Part shown: positions 7,483 to 14,593 of the stretch, in pieces
How positions within the stretch are numbered: position 1 is the stretch's first letter
Layout of the letters: each line of letters begins with the position of its first letter
NCBI GenBank assembly: GCA_038241255.1
Contig: JBBRFW010000064.1
Location: forward strand, 1 to 21,049
Direction: 5' to 3'
Source of the DNA: Schlegelella_A sp038241255
Lineage (GTDB): Bacteria > Pseudomonadota > Gammaproteobacteria > Burkholderiales > Burkholderiaceae_C
DNA length: 21,049 nt
Notes under the pieces: model-generated
What the model was told of the DNA's origin: nothing
The model's database searches: none
The model's input: the letters and a program-made list of their open reading frames with translations, nothing else
Program-made: the position numbers and the translations under genes

Positions 7483-8370
7483 ATGTTGAACATCCGCTCG
7501 CTTTCAAAGAGCATGACCGTCATCGGTGCCATGCTGCTCGGCCTCGCCGCCATCGCCACCGACGTGCAGGCGCAAGCCGCATCCGCGCCGGATGCGACCG
7601 CACCGGGCGCGTCCACCTCCACGCCCGCTGCCGCCGAGGCCGCGCCCGCGCCGGCGCCGATGGTCGCATCGCCGACAGCCAAGGAAACCGTCGACAACCC
7701 CTACGGCCTCGGCGCCCTCTGGGAGCAGGGCGACTTCGTCGCCCGCGGCACGCTGATCATCCTGGTGCTCATGAGCATGGGCAGCTGGTACATCCTGATC
7801 ACCAAGCTCTACGAGAGCCTGAAGCTCAGCTCGGAAGCGAAGACGGCGCAGAAGACGTTCTTCAAATCGAAATCCGTGCGCGATGGCATGCAGGCGCTCA
7901 AGACCGGGGGCGCTTTCCGGTTCATCGCCGACAGCGGCATCGAGGCGAGCGAGCATCACGAGGGCGCGCTGACCGAGAACATCGACCACAACTCGTGGGT
8001 ATCGATGAGCGTGCAGCGCAGCCTCGACGACATCCAGAGCCGGTTGCAGGACGGCCTCGCCTTCCTCGCGACCGTCGGCTCGACAGCGCCGTTCGTGGGC
8101 CTGTTCGGCACCGTCTGGGGGATCTACCACGCTCTCACGGCGATCGGCATCGCCGGACAGGCATCGATCGACAAGGTCGCCGGCCCGGTCGGCGAGGCGC
8201 TCATCATGACCGCCATGGGTCTCGCGGTGGCCGTGCCGGCGGTGCTTGGCTACAACTGGCTGGTCCGCCGCAACAAGGTCACGATGGAGTCGGTGCGCCG
8301 CTTCGGCGCAGACCTGCACGGCGTCCTGATGGGCGCGCGCATGACGACCACCGCGCCCGCCGCGCGTTGA
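7483..8370 (+). CDS. exbB: ExbB, MotA/TolQ/ExbB proton channel protein (long, signal-peptide form)
   Basis: Pore-forming component of the TonB energising complex. At 295 residues it is longer than E. coli ExbB (244) because of an N-terminal extension: a probable signal peptide ending near residue 30 (TDVQAQA), then an Ala/Pro-rich linker to about residue 67. The conserved core has a first helix at about 86-108, and a second with LATVGSTAPFVGLFGTVWGI, nearly identical to the E. coli motif. The third carries Glu238 in GEALIMTAMGLAVAVP, equivalent to the channel glutamate. AGGGGA precedes the ATG. It lies 57 bases after tonB and 16 before exbD. Confidence 0.95.
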   Translation: MLNIRSLSKSMTVIGAMLLGLAAIATDVQAQAASAPDATAPGASTSTPAAAEAAPAPAPMVASPTAKETVDNPYGLGALWEQGDFVARGTLIILVLMSMGSWYILITKLYESLKLSSEAKTAQKTFFKSKSVRDGMQALKTGGAFRFIADSGIEASEHHEGALTENIDHNSWVSMSVQRSLDDIQSRLQDGLAFLATVGSTAPFVGLFGTVWGIYHALTAIGIAGQASIDKVAGPVGEALIMTAMGLAVAVPAVLGYNWLVRRNKVTMESVRRFGADLHGVLMGARMTTTAPAAR

Positions 8371-8386
8371 AGCCCGGGAGCCTGCG

Positions 8387-8812
8387 ATGGCCATGAATGT
8401 CGGCTCCGGCGGCGACGAGGACGAAGTCGTATCCGCCATCAACACGACGCCGCTGGTCGACGTGATGCTGGTGCTGCTCATCATCTTCCTGATCACGATC
8501 CCGGTAGTCACCCACACCATTCCGGTCCAGCTACCCAAAGAGACCAATATCCCGCGCCAGACCAAGCCCGAAAACATCGACATCTCGGTCAACAAGGACG
8601 GCGACATCTTCTGGAACCAGCAGCTGGTGCCCGACACCGACGCGCTGTTCCAGCGCCTGAGCAAGATCGCGACGGCGAAGCCGCAGCCCGAGGTCCACAT
8701 CCGCGGCGACGGCCAGGCGCGCTACGAGTCGATCGGGCGGGTGGTGTTCCAGTGCCAGCGGGCGTCGATCCAGAAGGTCAGCTTCGTGATCGAACCACCG
8801 CCGAAGGGCTGA
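8387..8812 (+). CDS. exbD: ExbD biopolymer transport protein, first copy
   Basis: Stator partner of ExbB with one membrane helix and a periplasmic domain, 141 residues. The helix at about 23-43 carries the proton-relay aspartate, Asp25, in the signature INTTPLVDVMLVLLI. The periplasmic domain follows, with PEVHIRGDG and RVVFQCQRASI typical of ExbD. CGGGAG lies upstream of the ATG; a second in-frame ATG two codons later (Met3) is possible. It is followed nine bases later by a second, different exbD. A signature arrangement of tonB-exbB-exbD1-exbD2 is known from Xanthomonas, where exbD2 is needed for only some TonB functions. Confidence 0.94.
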   Translation: MAMNVGSGGDEDEVVSAINTTPLVDVMLVLLIIFLITIPVVTHTIPVQLPKETNIPRQTKPENIDISVNKDGDIFWNQQLVPDTDALFQRLSKIATAKPQPEVHIRGDGQARYESIGRVVFQCQRASIQKVSFVIEPPPKG

Positions 8813-8821
8813 GGCCGAACC

Positions 8822-9250
8822 ATGGCAATGAACGTAGGCAACAGCGGCGGCGGCGAGCCCGAGGTCATGATGTACATCAACACCACGCCGCTGATCGACG
8901 TGATGCTGGTGCTCATCATCATGCTCATCATCACGATCCCCGTGCAGCTCCACACCGTCAATCTCAACATGCCGGTCGGCACGCCGCCGCCGCCGCTGAA
9001 GGAGCCGGTGGTCGTCACGATCGACATCGACTTCGACGGCACGGTGCTCTGGAACGGCGAGGCGGTCCCCGACCGCAACTCGCTCGAGTCGCGCCTCTCG
9101 CGCGCCGCGGCGGAACCTGACCAGCCCGAAGTGCACATCCGGCCGAACAAGCTGGTCGAGTACAAGTCGGTCGCGACCGTGCTCGCATCGGCGCAGCGCC
9201 TCGGCGTCACCAAGCTCGGAATGGTCGGCAATGAACAGTTCATCAAGTAG
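8822..9250 (+). CDS. exbD: ExbD biopolymer transport protein, second copy
   Basis: A second ExbD-family protein, 142 residues, with one helix at about 24-44 and the essential aspartate at Asp26 in INTTPLIDVMLVLII. It shares the MAMNVG start and INTTPL(V/I)DVMLVL helix with the preceding gene but differs in the periplasmic part (PPPPLKEPVVV, then HIRPNKLVEYKSV), so the two are diverged paralogues and not a recent tandem copy. It may form mixed or alternative stators with the single ExbB. Its last 20 bases overlap the start of the TPR gene, so the two are probably translated together. Confidence 0.94.
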   Translation: MAMNVGNSGGGEPEVMMYINTTPLIDVMLVLIIMLIITIPVQLHTVNLNMPVGTPPPPLKEPVVVTIDIDFDGTVLWNGEAVPDRNSLESRLSRAAAEPDQPEVHIRPNKLVEYKSVATVLASAQRLGVTKLGMVGNEQFIK

Positions 9251-10469
9251 CCGCTGGCGTGCGGTCGCCGCGGCGGGCCTGTTCGCCGCAGGCATGGCCC
9301 TGGCGGCCGGCGCTGTCGCGCAGGAGAGCCTGCGTCCCGAGGTCGGCAAGCCGTTGCAGGCGGCGCAGGAGCTGATCAAGAGTGGGCGCTATCGCGAGGC
9401 CCTGGCCAAGGTGCACGACGCCGAGGCGGTGGGCGCGCGCAACGCCAACGAGACCTACCTGATCGAGCGCATGCGCCTGGCTGCCGCATCGGGTGCCGGC
9501 GATGCCGACACGGCGGCGCGCTCGTTCGAGGCGCTCAGCGGCTCGAACCGGATCGGCGGCGCCGACAAGCTGCGAATGATCGAATCGATCGCCAGCACCT
9601 ACTACCGGGCCCAGCAATACGCCAAGGCGATGCAGTGGAGCCAGCGTTACCTGCGCGAGGGCGGCAGTAACGGCGCTATCCGCACCATGCTGATCCAGAG
9701 CCAGTACCTGAGCGGCGATTTCGCCGGCGCCGCGCGCGAGCTGATGGCCGAGATACAGGCTTCCGAGCGCGCCGGCAGCACGCCCCAGGAAGACCGGCTC
9801 AAGCTGCTGCTGAATGCCGCTTCGAAGCAGGGCGACAACAACGCCTACGTCTTCGCGATGGAAAAGCTGGTCACCTACTACCCGAAGAAGGAGTACTGGG
9901 CCGACCTGCTGAGCCGCATGCAACGAAAGCCGAACTTCTCCGACCGGCTCTCCCTCGACGCCTACCGGCTTTCGCTCGCCACCGGCAGCATGTCGGCCCC
10001 GACCGACTACATGGAGATGGCCCAGCTCGCGCTGCAGGCCGACCTGGCCGCCGAAGGCAAGGAGGTGGTCGACAAGGGGATGAGCAGCGGGGCGCTGAGC
10101 ACCGGCGCCCAGGCCGAGCGCGCCAAGCGCCTGAAGGCGCTGGTCGACAAGAAGCTCGCCGAGGACACGGCCTCGCGCGCGGAAGACGAGCGCCAGGCCG
10201 CGGCCGCGAAGACCGGCGACGCCATGGTCTCGCTCGGCTTGAACCTGGTGTATTCCGGCCAGGCCGCCAAGGGCGTGCAGCTGATACAGCAGGGCATCGC
10301 CAAGGGGGGCCTCAAGCGCCCTGAAGACGCCAAACTGCATCTCGGCATCGGCCAGCTCGCCGCCGGCGAGAAGGCCAAAGCCCAGGCCACCTTCAAGAGC
10401 GTGCAAGGCACCGACGGCACCGCTGATCTCGCCCGTCTCTGGGCCCTATACGCACGCCGCAACGGCTAA
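9231..10469 (+). CDS. exported TPR-repeat protein of the TonB cluster
   Basis: A 412-residue protein with a probable signal peptide at 1-30 (Arg near the start, then AAAGLFAAGMALAAGAVAQ) and a mostly helical remainder. TPR-like helix pairs can be seen at about 41-70 (AAQELIKSGRYREALAKVHDAE), 120-150 (STYYRAQQYAKAMQWSQRYL), 150-180, 340-365 (LGLNLVYSGQAAKGVQLIQ) and 375-400. TPRs normally bind proteins, so a periplasmic scaffold or receptor-docking role in TonB transport is a reasonable inference, supported by a 20-base overlap with exbD. Vibrio TonB2 systems use an unrelated-looking accessory, TtpC, and TPR proteins have been reported beside some TonB loci; direct homology is not claimed. Confidence 0.85.
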   Translation: MNSSSSSRWRAVAAAGLFAAGMALAAGAVAQESLRPEVGKPLQAAQELIKSGRYREALAKVHDAEAVGARNANETYLIERMRLAAASGAGDADTAARSFEALSGSNRIGGADKLRMIESIASTYYRAQQYAKAMQWSQRYLREGGSNGAIRTMLIQSQYLSGDFAGAARELMAEIQASERAGSTPQEDRLKLLLNAASKQGDNNAYVFAMEKLVTYYPKKEYWADLLSRMQRKPNFSDRLSLDAYRLSLATGSMSAPTDYMEMAQLALQADLAAEGKEVVDKGMSSGALSTGAQAERAKRLKALVDKKLAEDTASRAEDERQAAAAKTGDAMVSLGLNLVYSGQAAKGVQLIQQGIAKGGLKRPEDAKLHLGIGQLAAGEKAKAQATFKSVQGTDGTADLARLWALYARRNG

Positions 10470-10499
10470 TCGGCTCGCGCTGCCAGAAACGTCTTCAAG

Positions 10500-10516
10500 C
10501 GGCCCCGACGGGGCCG
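10500..10516. terminator. GC hairpin after the TonB cluster
   Basis: A perfect 7-bp stem (CGGCCCC at 10500-10506 with GGGGCCG at 10510-10516) encloses a 3-base loop about 30 bases after the TPR gene stop. There is no T-run, only a C-rich tract, so this is a weak intrinsic terminator candidate. Confidence 0.4.
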
Positions 10517-10564
10517 TCCCCCCTCTCGGAGGGAGGGAGCGAAGCCGGGCGGGAGCAGCCCTGT

Positions 10565-10599
10565 GCCGGCGCAGCCAAATAAGTGCCGGCTGCGCCGGC
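10565..10599. repeat. 12-bp perfect inverted repeat between convergent genes
   Basis: GCCGGCGCAGCC at 10565-10576 is exactly repeated in reverse complement at 10588-10599, with an 11-base A/T-richer loop between. It lies two bases beyond the stop of the minus-strand dehydrogenase gene and downstream of the TonB cluster, where transcription from the two sides meets. A bidirectional terminator or mRNA-stabilising hairpin is likely, though no T-run follows on either strand. Confidence 0.6.
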
Positions 10600-10601
10600 C
10601 G

Positions 10602-11360
10602 CTATTTCGGCGCGAGACGAATCGCTCCATCCAGGCGAATCACCTCGCCGTTGAGCATCTCGTTGGTGACGATCTGGTGCACCAGCTTGGCGAAGTCGGC
10701 GGGGGTGCCGAGGCGGCTGGGGAACGGGACGCTGGCGGCGAGCGCGTGCTGCACCTCATCGGGCATCGTGAAGAGCATCGGTGTGCCAAAAATCCCCGGC
10801 GCGATGGTCATGTTGCGGATGCCGCTCTTGGCCAGGTCGCGCGCGATCGGCAAGGTCATGCCCACGATGCCGCCCTTCGACGCCGAGTACGCCGCCTGAC
10901 CGATCTGCCCATCGTAGGCGGCGACGCTCGCCGTCGAGATCAGCACCCCGCGCTCTCCCGTCGGCTCGGGGTCGTTGCGGCCCATCGCTTCGGCGGCGAG
11001 ACGGATCATGTTGAAGCTGCCGATCAGATTGACGGTTACGACCTTGGTGAACAGCGACAGCGCGTGCGCGCCCTGCTTGCCGACGGTGCGCGACGCCGGG
11101 CCGATGCCGGCGCAGTTGACCAGGCCGACCAGCTTGCCCGCCGCGGTGGCCTCGGCGACGACGTGCTGGCCGTCGGCCTCCTGGCTGACGTCGCAGCGCA
11201 CGAAGCGCCCGCCGATCTCGGCCGCGACCGCCGCACCGCGCTCCTCCTGCAGGTCGGCGACGACGACCATGGCGCCCGCGCCGGCGAGCATCCGCGCGGT
11301 TCCCTCGCCGAGCCCGGAGGCGCCGCCGGTGACGATGAATACCTTGCCCTTGATCTCCAT
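10602..11360 (-). CDS. short-chain dehydrogenase/reductase (3-hydroxyacyl-CoA dehydrogenase type 2-like)
   Basis: NAD(P)-dependent oxidoreductase of the classical SDR family, 252 residues. The Rossmann glycine motif is TGGASGLGEG at 11-20, Asp36 at the end of the second strand (VVVADL) favours NAD over NADP, and VNCAG is at 81-85. The catalytic Ser145, Tyr158 and Lys162 lie in ISTASVAAYDG and AAYSASKGG. The overall sequence, especially SVAAYDGQIGQAAYSASKGGI, resembles HSD10-type 3-hydroxyacyl-CoA dehydrogenases more than FabG; the exact substrate is not determined. AAGGAG, overlapping the adk stop, is its ribosome site, 11 bases separate the genes, and co-transcription with adk is likely. Confidence 0.9.
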   Translation of the reverse strand: MEIKGKVFIVTGGASGLGEGTARMLAGAGAMVVVADLQEERGAAVAAEIGGRFVRCDVSQEADGQHVVAEATAAGKLVGLVNCAGIGPASRTVGKQGAHALSLFTKVVTVNLIGSFNMIRLAAEAMGRNDPEPTGERGVLISTASVAAYDGQIGQAAYSASKGGIVGMTLPIARDLAKSGIRNMTIAPGIFGTPMLFTMPDEVQHALAASVPFPSRLGTPADFAKLVHQIVTNEMLNGEVIRLDGAIRLAPK

Positions 11361-11371
11361 CCGAATCTCCT

Positions 11372-12025
11372 TCAGTCGAGCGCGGCGAGCGCGCGCGCGG
11401 TGATCGCGTCGACATCGCCCAGGCCGCTGATCTTGCGATACGCCGGCGCGTCGCGGTCGCCCGACGCCGCCCAGTGCGCGTAGTACTCGACCAGCGGCCG
11501 AGTCTGCGCGGCGTAGACCTCGAGCCGCTTCTTGACCGTCGCCTCCTCATCGTCGACGCGCTGGATCAGCGGCTCGCCGGTGACATCGTCGACGCCGGCG
11601 ACCTTCGGCGGGTTGAAGCGATCGTGGTACGTGCGCCCCGATGCGACGTGGACGCGGCGGCCGCTCATGCGCTCTACGATCGCTGAATCGGGCACGTCGA
11701 CCTCGAGCACGTAGTCGAGCTTGACGCCCGCGGCCTTCATCGCGTCGGCCTGGACGATGGTGCGCGGAAAGCCGTCGAAGAGGAACCCGGCGGCGCAGTC
11801 GGGCTGGGCGATCCGTTCCTTGACCAGCGCGATGATGATCTCGTCACCGACGAGCGCGCCGGAGTCCATGACCTTCTTCGCCGCCAGGCCGAGCGGCGTG
11901 CCTGCCTTCACCGCCGACCGCAGCATGTCGCCGGTCGAGATCTGCGGGATGCCGAAGCGCTTGCAGATGTACGCCGCTTGTGTTCCCTTGCCGGCGCCGG
12001 GGGCCCCCAACAGGATCAGTCTCAT
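11372..12025 (-). CDS. adk: adenylate kinase
   Basis: Interconverts AMP plus ATP and two ADP in the cytosol. The 217-residue protein is close to the family length (E. coli 214). The P-loop GAPGAGKGT is at 7-15, the AMP-binding STGDMLR follows at about 30, GFPRT is near 84-88, and the LID region contains GRRVHVASGRTYH, so this is the long-LID bacterial form. It lacks the four-cysteine zinc LID. The frame is open about 360 bases upstream, overlapping kdsB, but MRLILLGAPGAGKGT is the canonical start. The 74 bases separating it from kdsB contain TATTAT on the minus strand (12061-12066), a possible -10 box without a good -35 element. Confidence 0.97.
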   Translation of the reverse strand: MRLILLGAPGAGKGTQAAYICKRFGIPQISTGDMLRSAVKAGTPLGLAAKKVMDSGALVGDEIIIALVKERIAQPDCAAGFLFDGFPRTIVQADAMKAAGVKLDYVLEVDVPDSAIVERMSGRRVHVASGRTYHDRFNPPKVAGVDDVTGEPLIQRVDDEEATVKKRLEVYAAQTRPLVEYYAHWAASGDRDAPAYRKISGLGDVDAITARALAALD

Positions 12026-12099
12026 GGCTTGCGGCCTCGGTCGTGGCGGGGGTGGTTCGAATAATAGGCGGCGGCGACTGCAGGCCCGGCTGCCCGCGC

Positions 12100-12873
12100 T
12101 CAGGCAAAACCCGCACCGGTCGCCACAGCGACGGCACGGCGCGCCAGCGCGAGATCCTCGGCCGTGTCGACGCCGATGCCCGGCGCGAGCTCGCTCACGT
12201 GCACCGCGATCCGCTCGCCGTGCCAGAGGACGCGAAGCTGCTCGAGCCGCTCGATGTCCTCGAGCGGGCTGTGCGCGAGCTTCGGGAAGCGGCGCAGGAA
12301 CCCGGCGCGGTACGCATAGAGGCCGACGTGGCGAAGCGGCGCGATCGCCATCCCCGTCGGCGCCGACGCCTCGTCGTCGCGCGGACATGGGATCGGCGCG
12401 CGCGAGAAGTAGAGGGCATGGCCGCGCGCGTCGAGCACGACCTTGACGATGTTGGCGTTCTCGAAGTCGGCGCGATTGTCGATCGCGTGCGCCACCGTGC
12501 TCATCACGCAGTCGCTTCGTTCCTGCAGCAGCGCCGCGCAGGCATCGATGAGGGCCGGCGCAATCAGCGGCTCATCGCCCTGCACGTTGACGACAACGTC
12601 GTCGTCGCCGAGCTCCAGTTTGGCGCTGGCTTCGGCGATCCGGTCGCTGCCGTTGACGTGCCGCGGCGAAGTCAGCAGGGCGGCGACGCCGTGGGCAGCA
12701 CACGCGGCGACGATCTCCGCGTCGTCGGCCGCGACGACGACCCGGGACGCCCGCGATCGGGCGGCGCGCTGCGCGACGCAGACGATCATGGGCACGCCGC
12801 CGATCTCCGCCAGCGCCTTGCGCGGCAGTCGAGTCGAGCCGAGACGGGCGGGGATGAGGACGACGAACGACAC
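12100..12873 (-). CDS. kdsB: 3-deoxy-manno-octulosonate cytidylyltransferase (CMP-Kdo synthetase)
   Basis: Activates Kdo with CTP to give CMP-Kdo for the inner core of lipopolysaccharide. The protein has 257 residues (E. coli 248). Nucleotide-binding PARLGSTRLPRK is at 8-19, HVNGSDRIAE at 72-81, NVQGDEPL at 96-103, and the C-terminus contains APGIGVDTAEDL. All are family hallmarks. The start codon is GTG, since no ATG gives the canonical start; no strong Shine-Dalgarno is visible, but the gene begins five bases after the Trm112-family gene, so coupled translation is plausible. Placement with lpxK fits a lipopolysaccharide operon. Confidence 0.96.
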   Translation of the reverse strand: MSFVVLIPARLGSTRLPRKALAEIGGVPMIVCVAQRAARSRASRVVVAADDAEIVAACAAHGVAALLTSPRHVNGSDRIAEASAKLELGDDDVVVNVQGDEPLIAPALIDACAALLQERSDCVMSTVAHAIDNRADFENANIVKVVLDARGHALYFSRAPIPCPRDDEASAPTGMAIAPLRHVGLYAYRAGFLRRFPKLAHSPLEDIERLEQLRVLWHGERIAVHVSELAPGIGVDTAEDLALARRAVAVATGAGFA

Positions 12874-12878
12874 CGGCG

Positions 12879-13094
12879 TTAGTCGACGGCGGTGGCAGGC
12901 GGGGTCGGTGCCGTCTCGCGCCCGAGCGACCGCGCTTCGCCTTCGAGCATCACGGGAATGCCGTCGCGCACGGGGAAGGCGAGGCCATCGGCAGTGCAGA
13001 CGAGCTCCTGGCAGTCGTGCTGCGGCGGCCGCCAGTGCTGCAGCGGTCCCTTGCAGAGCGGACAGACCAGGAGGTCAAGCAGGCGTGTTTCCAT
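12879..13094 (-). CDS. Trm112/YcaR family zinc-ribbon-like protein
   Basis: A 71-residue protein of the Trm112 (UPF0434, YcaR) family. It starts METRLLDLLVCPLCKGPL and carries Cys11 and Cys14 (CPLCKG), with Cys28 and Cys33 as possible partners. It also has the family motif LAFPVRDGIPVML at about 38-50. The short C-terminal tail is Pro/Thr/Ala-rich. Eukaryotic Trm112 activates methyltransferases; the bacterial protein's role is not established. Its start lies inside the end of lpxK (20-base overlap) and it is followed by kdsB, the same lpxK-ycaR-kdsB order as in E. coli. Confidence 0.92.
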   Translation of the reverse strand: METRLLDLLVCPLCKGPLQHWRPPQHDCQELVCTADGLAFPVRDGIPVMLEGEARSLGRETAPTPPATAVD

Positions 13095-14148
13095 GCGGAG
13101 CGGTCGATGTGGGCGGCGCCAGCAGCACCAGGAGCGCCTGTTCGAAGGCGGCCTCGGGAACGAAGTCTAGCCGCGCGACCCAGGCGCGCCTGCCGAGCGG
13201 GCGCGTCGGCGGCAGCTTGACCGCGTCCTTCTCGGTCAGGACGTTGTCGGCGGGGCCCGGCGGCCTGGGCTGGGCGGAGAAGTCCGCGTGATCGCCGGGC
13301 GAGCACTCGGCGACGCGCAAGCCGTGCGCGCGCAGCATCGCGAAGAACCGCGCGGGCCGCGCGAGCCCGGCGACGGCGACGACTTCGCGTCCCCGCAAGG
13401 CGTCGAGCGCCTCCCGCGATGGCGCCGCGCCCGCCCACCAGGCATCGAGCGGGCTCACGCCCGCAAGCGCGCTCCGGACCACGTGGCCCGGCAGCGGCGT
13501 CGACGCTGCCTCGGCGTTGTAGAGAACAAGTTGGCGGGGCCCGAGCGCCCTCGGCACGCGCTCGCGCAGCGGGCCCGCCGGCAGCAGGCGGCCGTTGCCA
13601 GCGCCGCGCTCGTCGAACACGATGACTTCGATGTCGCGCTCGAGCGCCAGGTGCTGCAAGCCGTCGTCGCTGACGATGACGTCGACCTCGGGGTGGGCGC
13701 CCAGCAGGGCGTGTCCCGCCGCAGCACGATCGGCGCCCACCGCCACGGGCACGCCGGTGCGTCGCTGCAGCAGCAGCGGCTCGTCGCCGACCTCGCTGGC
13801 GCTGGCGTCGGGACCCAGGACGACGACGTCGTCACCACTGCGCCCGTAGCCGCGCGAGACGATGCCCGGGGCACGGCCGCTCTGGCGCAGGATCTCGACG
13901 ATCGCGATCACCGCCGGCGTCTTGCCCGCGCCGCCCACGACCAGGTTGCCGACGACGATCACCGGAACCGGAACTCGCGCCGATTCGCGCATGCCGCGCG
14001 CAAACAGCACCCGCAGCGTCGCGGCAGCTGCGCCGAAGATCCATGCTGCGGGCAGAAGTGCCGCGCTCGCCGCGCCGCGTCGCTCCCAGATGCGCTGCAA
14101 CGCAGCGACCATCTGCTCTCGGAGCGTCGCCGGTCGCCGCGCCGCCAT
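13075..14148 (-). CDS. lpxK: tetraacyldisaccharide 4'-kinase
   Basis: Membrane-associated kinase that phosphorylates the 4' position of the lipid A disaccharide precursor. The protein has 357 residues from the chosen ATG. A hydrophobic N-terminal helix at about 27-52 fits membrane binding. The Walker A motif is GNLVVGGAGKTP at 67-78, and DDGLQH at 161-166 with VFDERGAGNGRLLPAGPLRE are family hallmarks. The frame extends further upstream but overlaps exbD, so ATG 14148, four bases after the exbD stop, is preferred; ATG 14112 is a possible shorter start (345 residues, nearer E. coli's 328). It overlaps the next gene by 20 bases. Confidence 0.96.
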   Translation of the reverse strand: MAARRPATLREQMVAALQRIWERRGAASAALLPAAWIFGAAAATLRVLFARGMRESARVPVPVIVVGNLVVGGAGKTPAVIAIVEILRQSGRAPGIVSRGYGRSGDDVVVLGPDASASEVGDEPLLLQRRTGVPVAVGADRAAAGHALLGAHPEVDVIVSDDGLQHLALERDIEVIVFDERGAGNGRLLPAGPLRERVPRALGPRQLVLYNAEAASTPLPGHVVRSALAGVSPLDAWWAGAAPSREALDALRGREVVAVAGLARPARFFAMLRAHGLRVAECSPGDHADFSAQPRPPGPADNVLTEKDAVKLPPTRPLGRRAWVARLDFVPEAAFEQALLVLLAPPTSTAPHGNTPA

Positions 14149-14152
14149 GCCG

Positions 14153-14584
14153 TCAGCGCGCGGCGCCGGCCGACGACTGCGTCGCGAAGGTGAGTTTGGC
14201 GATGCCGGCGCGGCGCGCGGCGTCCATGACGTTGATGACGCTCTGATGCGCCGCCGTCGCATCGGCGGAGACGATCAGCATCATCTCGCTCGAGCCCGCC
14301 GCCGCGGCCGTGAGCTCGGCGGCCAGCGCCTCGACGCTTCTGCCGTCTACGGGTTTCTTGTTGACCGCATAGCGGCCGTCCGACGCGACCGCGACGATGA
14401 TCTCGTGTGGCCGGTCGCGCGCCTGGTCGGCGTCGGCGACGGGCAGGCTGATCTGCAGCTCGGTGAACTTCGAGTAGGTCGTCGACAGCATCAGGAAGAT
14501 CAGGATGACGAGCAGCACGTCGATGAACGGGATCAAGTTGATCTCGGGATCGTCGGGCCGCTGGCGCCGGAAATTGAGTGCCAT
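14153..14584 (-). CDS. exbD: ExbD/TolR-family stator protein (second Exb system)
   Basis: One-helix stator subunit of 143 residues. The membrane helix at about 18-38 carries the essential aspartate, Asp22, in INLIPFIDVLLVILIFLML. The periplasmic part begins with YSKFTELQISLP and ends near GIAKLTFATQ. It is clearly different from the two ExbD proteins of the tonB cluster (INTTPL type) and is paired with its own ExbB nine bases upstream. Position between exbB and lpxK is conserved in many Burkholderiales as I recall. It could serve TonB or another envelope motor; there is no tonB or tolA beside it, so the partner is undetermined. Confidence 0.93.
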   Translation of the reverse strand: MALNFRRQRPDDPEINLIPFIDVLLVILIFLMLSTTYSKFTELQISLPVADADQARDRPHEIIVAVASDGRYAVNKKPVDGRSVEALAAELTAAAAGSSEMMLIVSADATAAHQSVINVMDAARRAGIAKLTFATQSSAGAAR

Positions 14585-14593
14585 GGCTGGGCC

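Noticed and set aside
10563..11483. 306-codon plus-strand open frame opposite the SDR gene
   Set aside because: It lies antisense to a short-chain dehydrogenase with all catalytic residues, and begins inside the inverted repeat.
12026..12388. Upstream extension of adk
   Set aside because: It overlaps kdsB, is Arg/Ala-rich and precedes the canonical MRLILLGAPGAGKG start.
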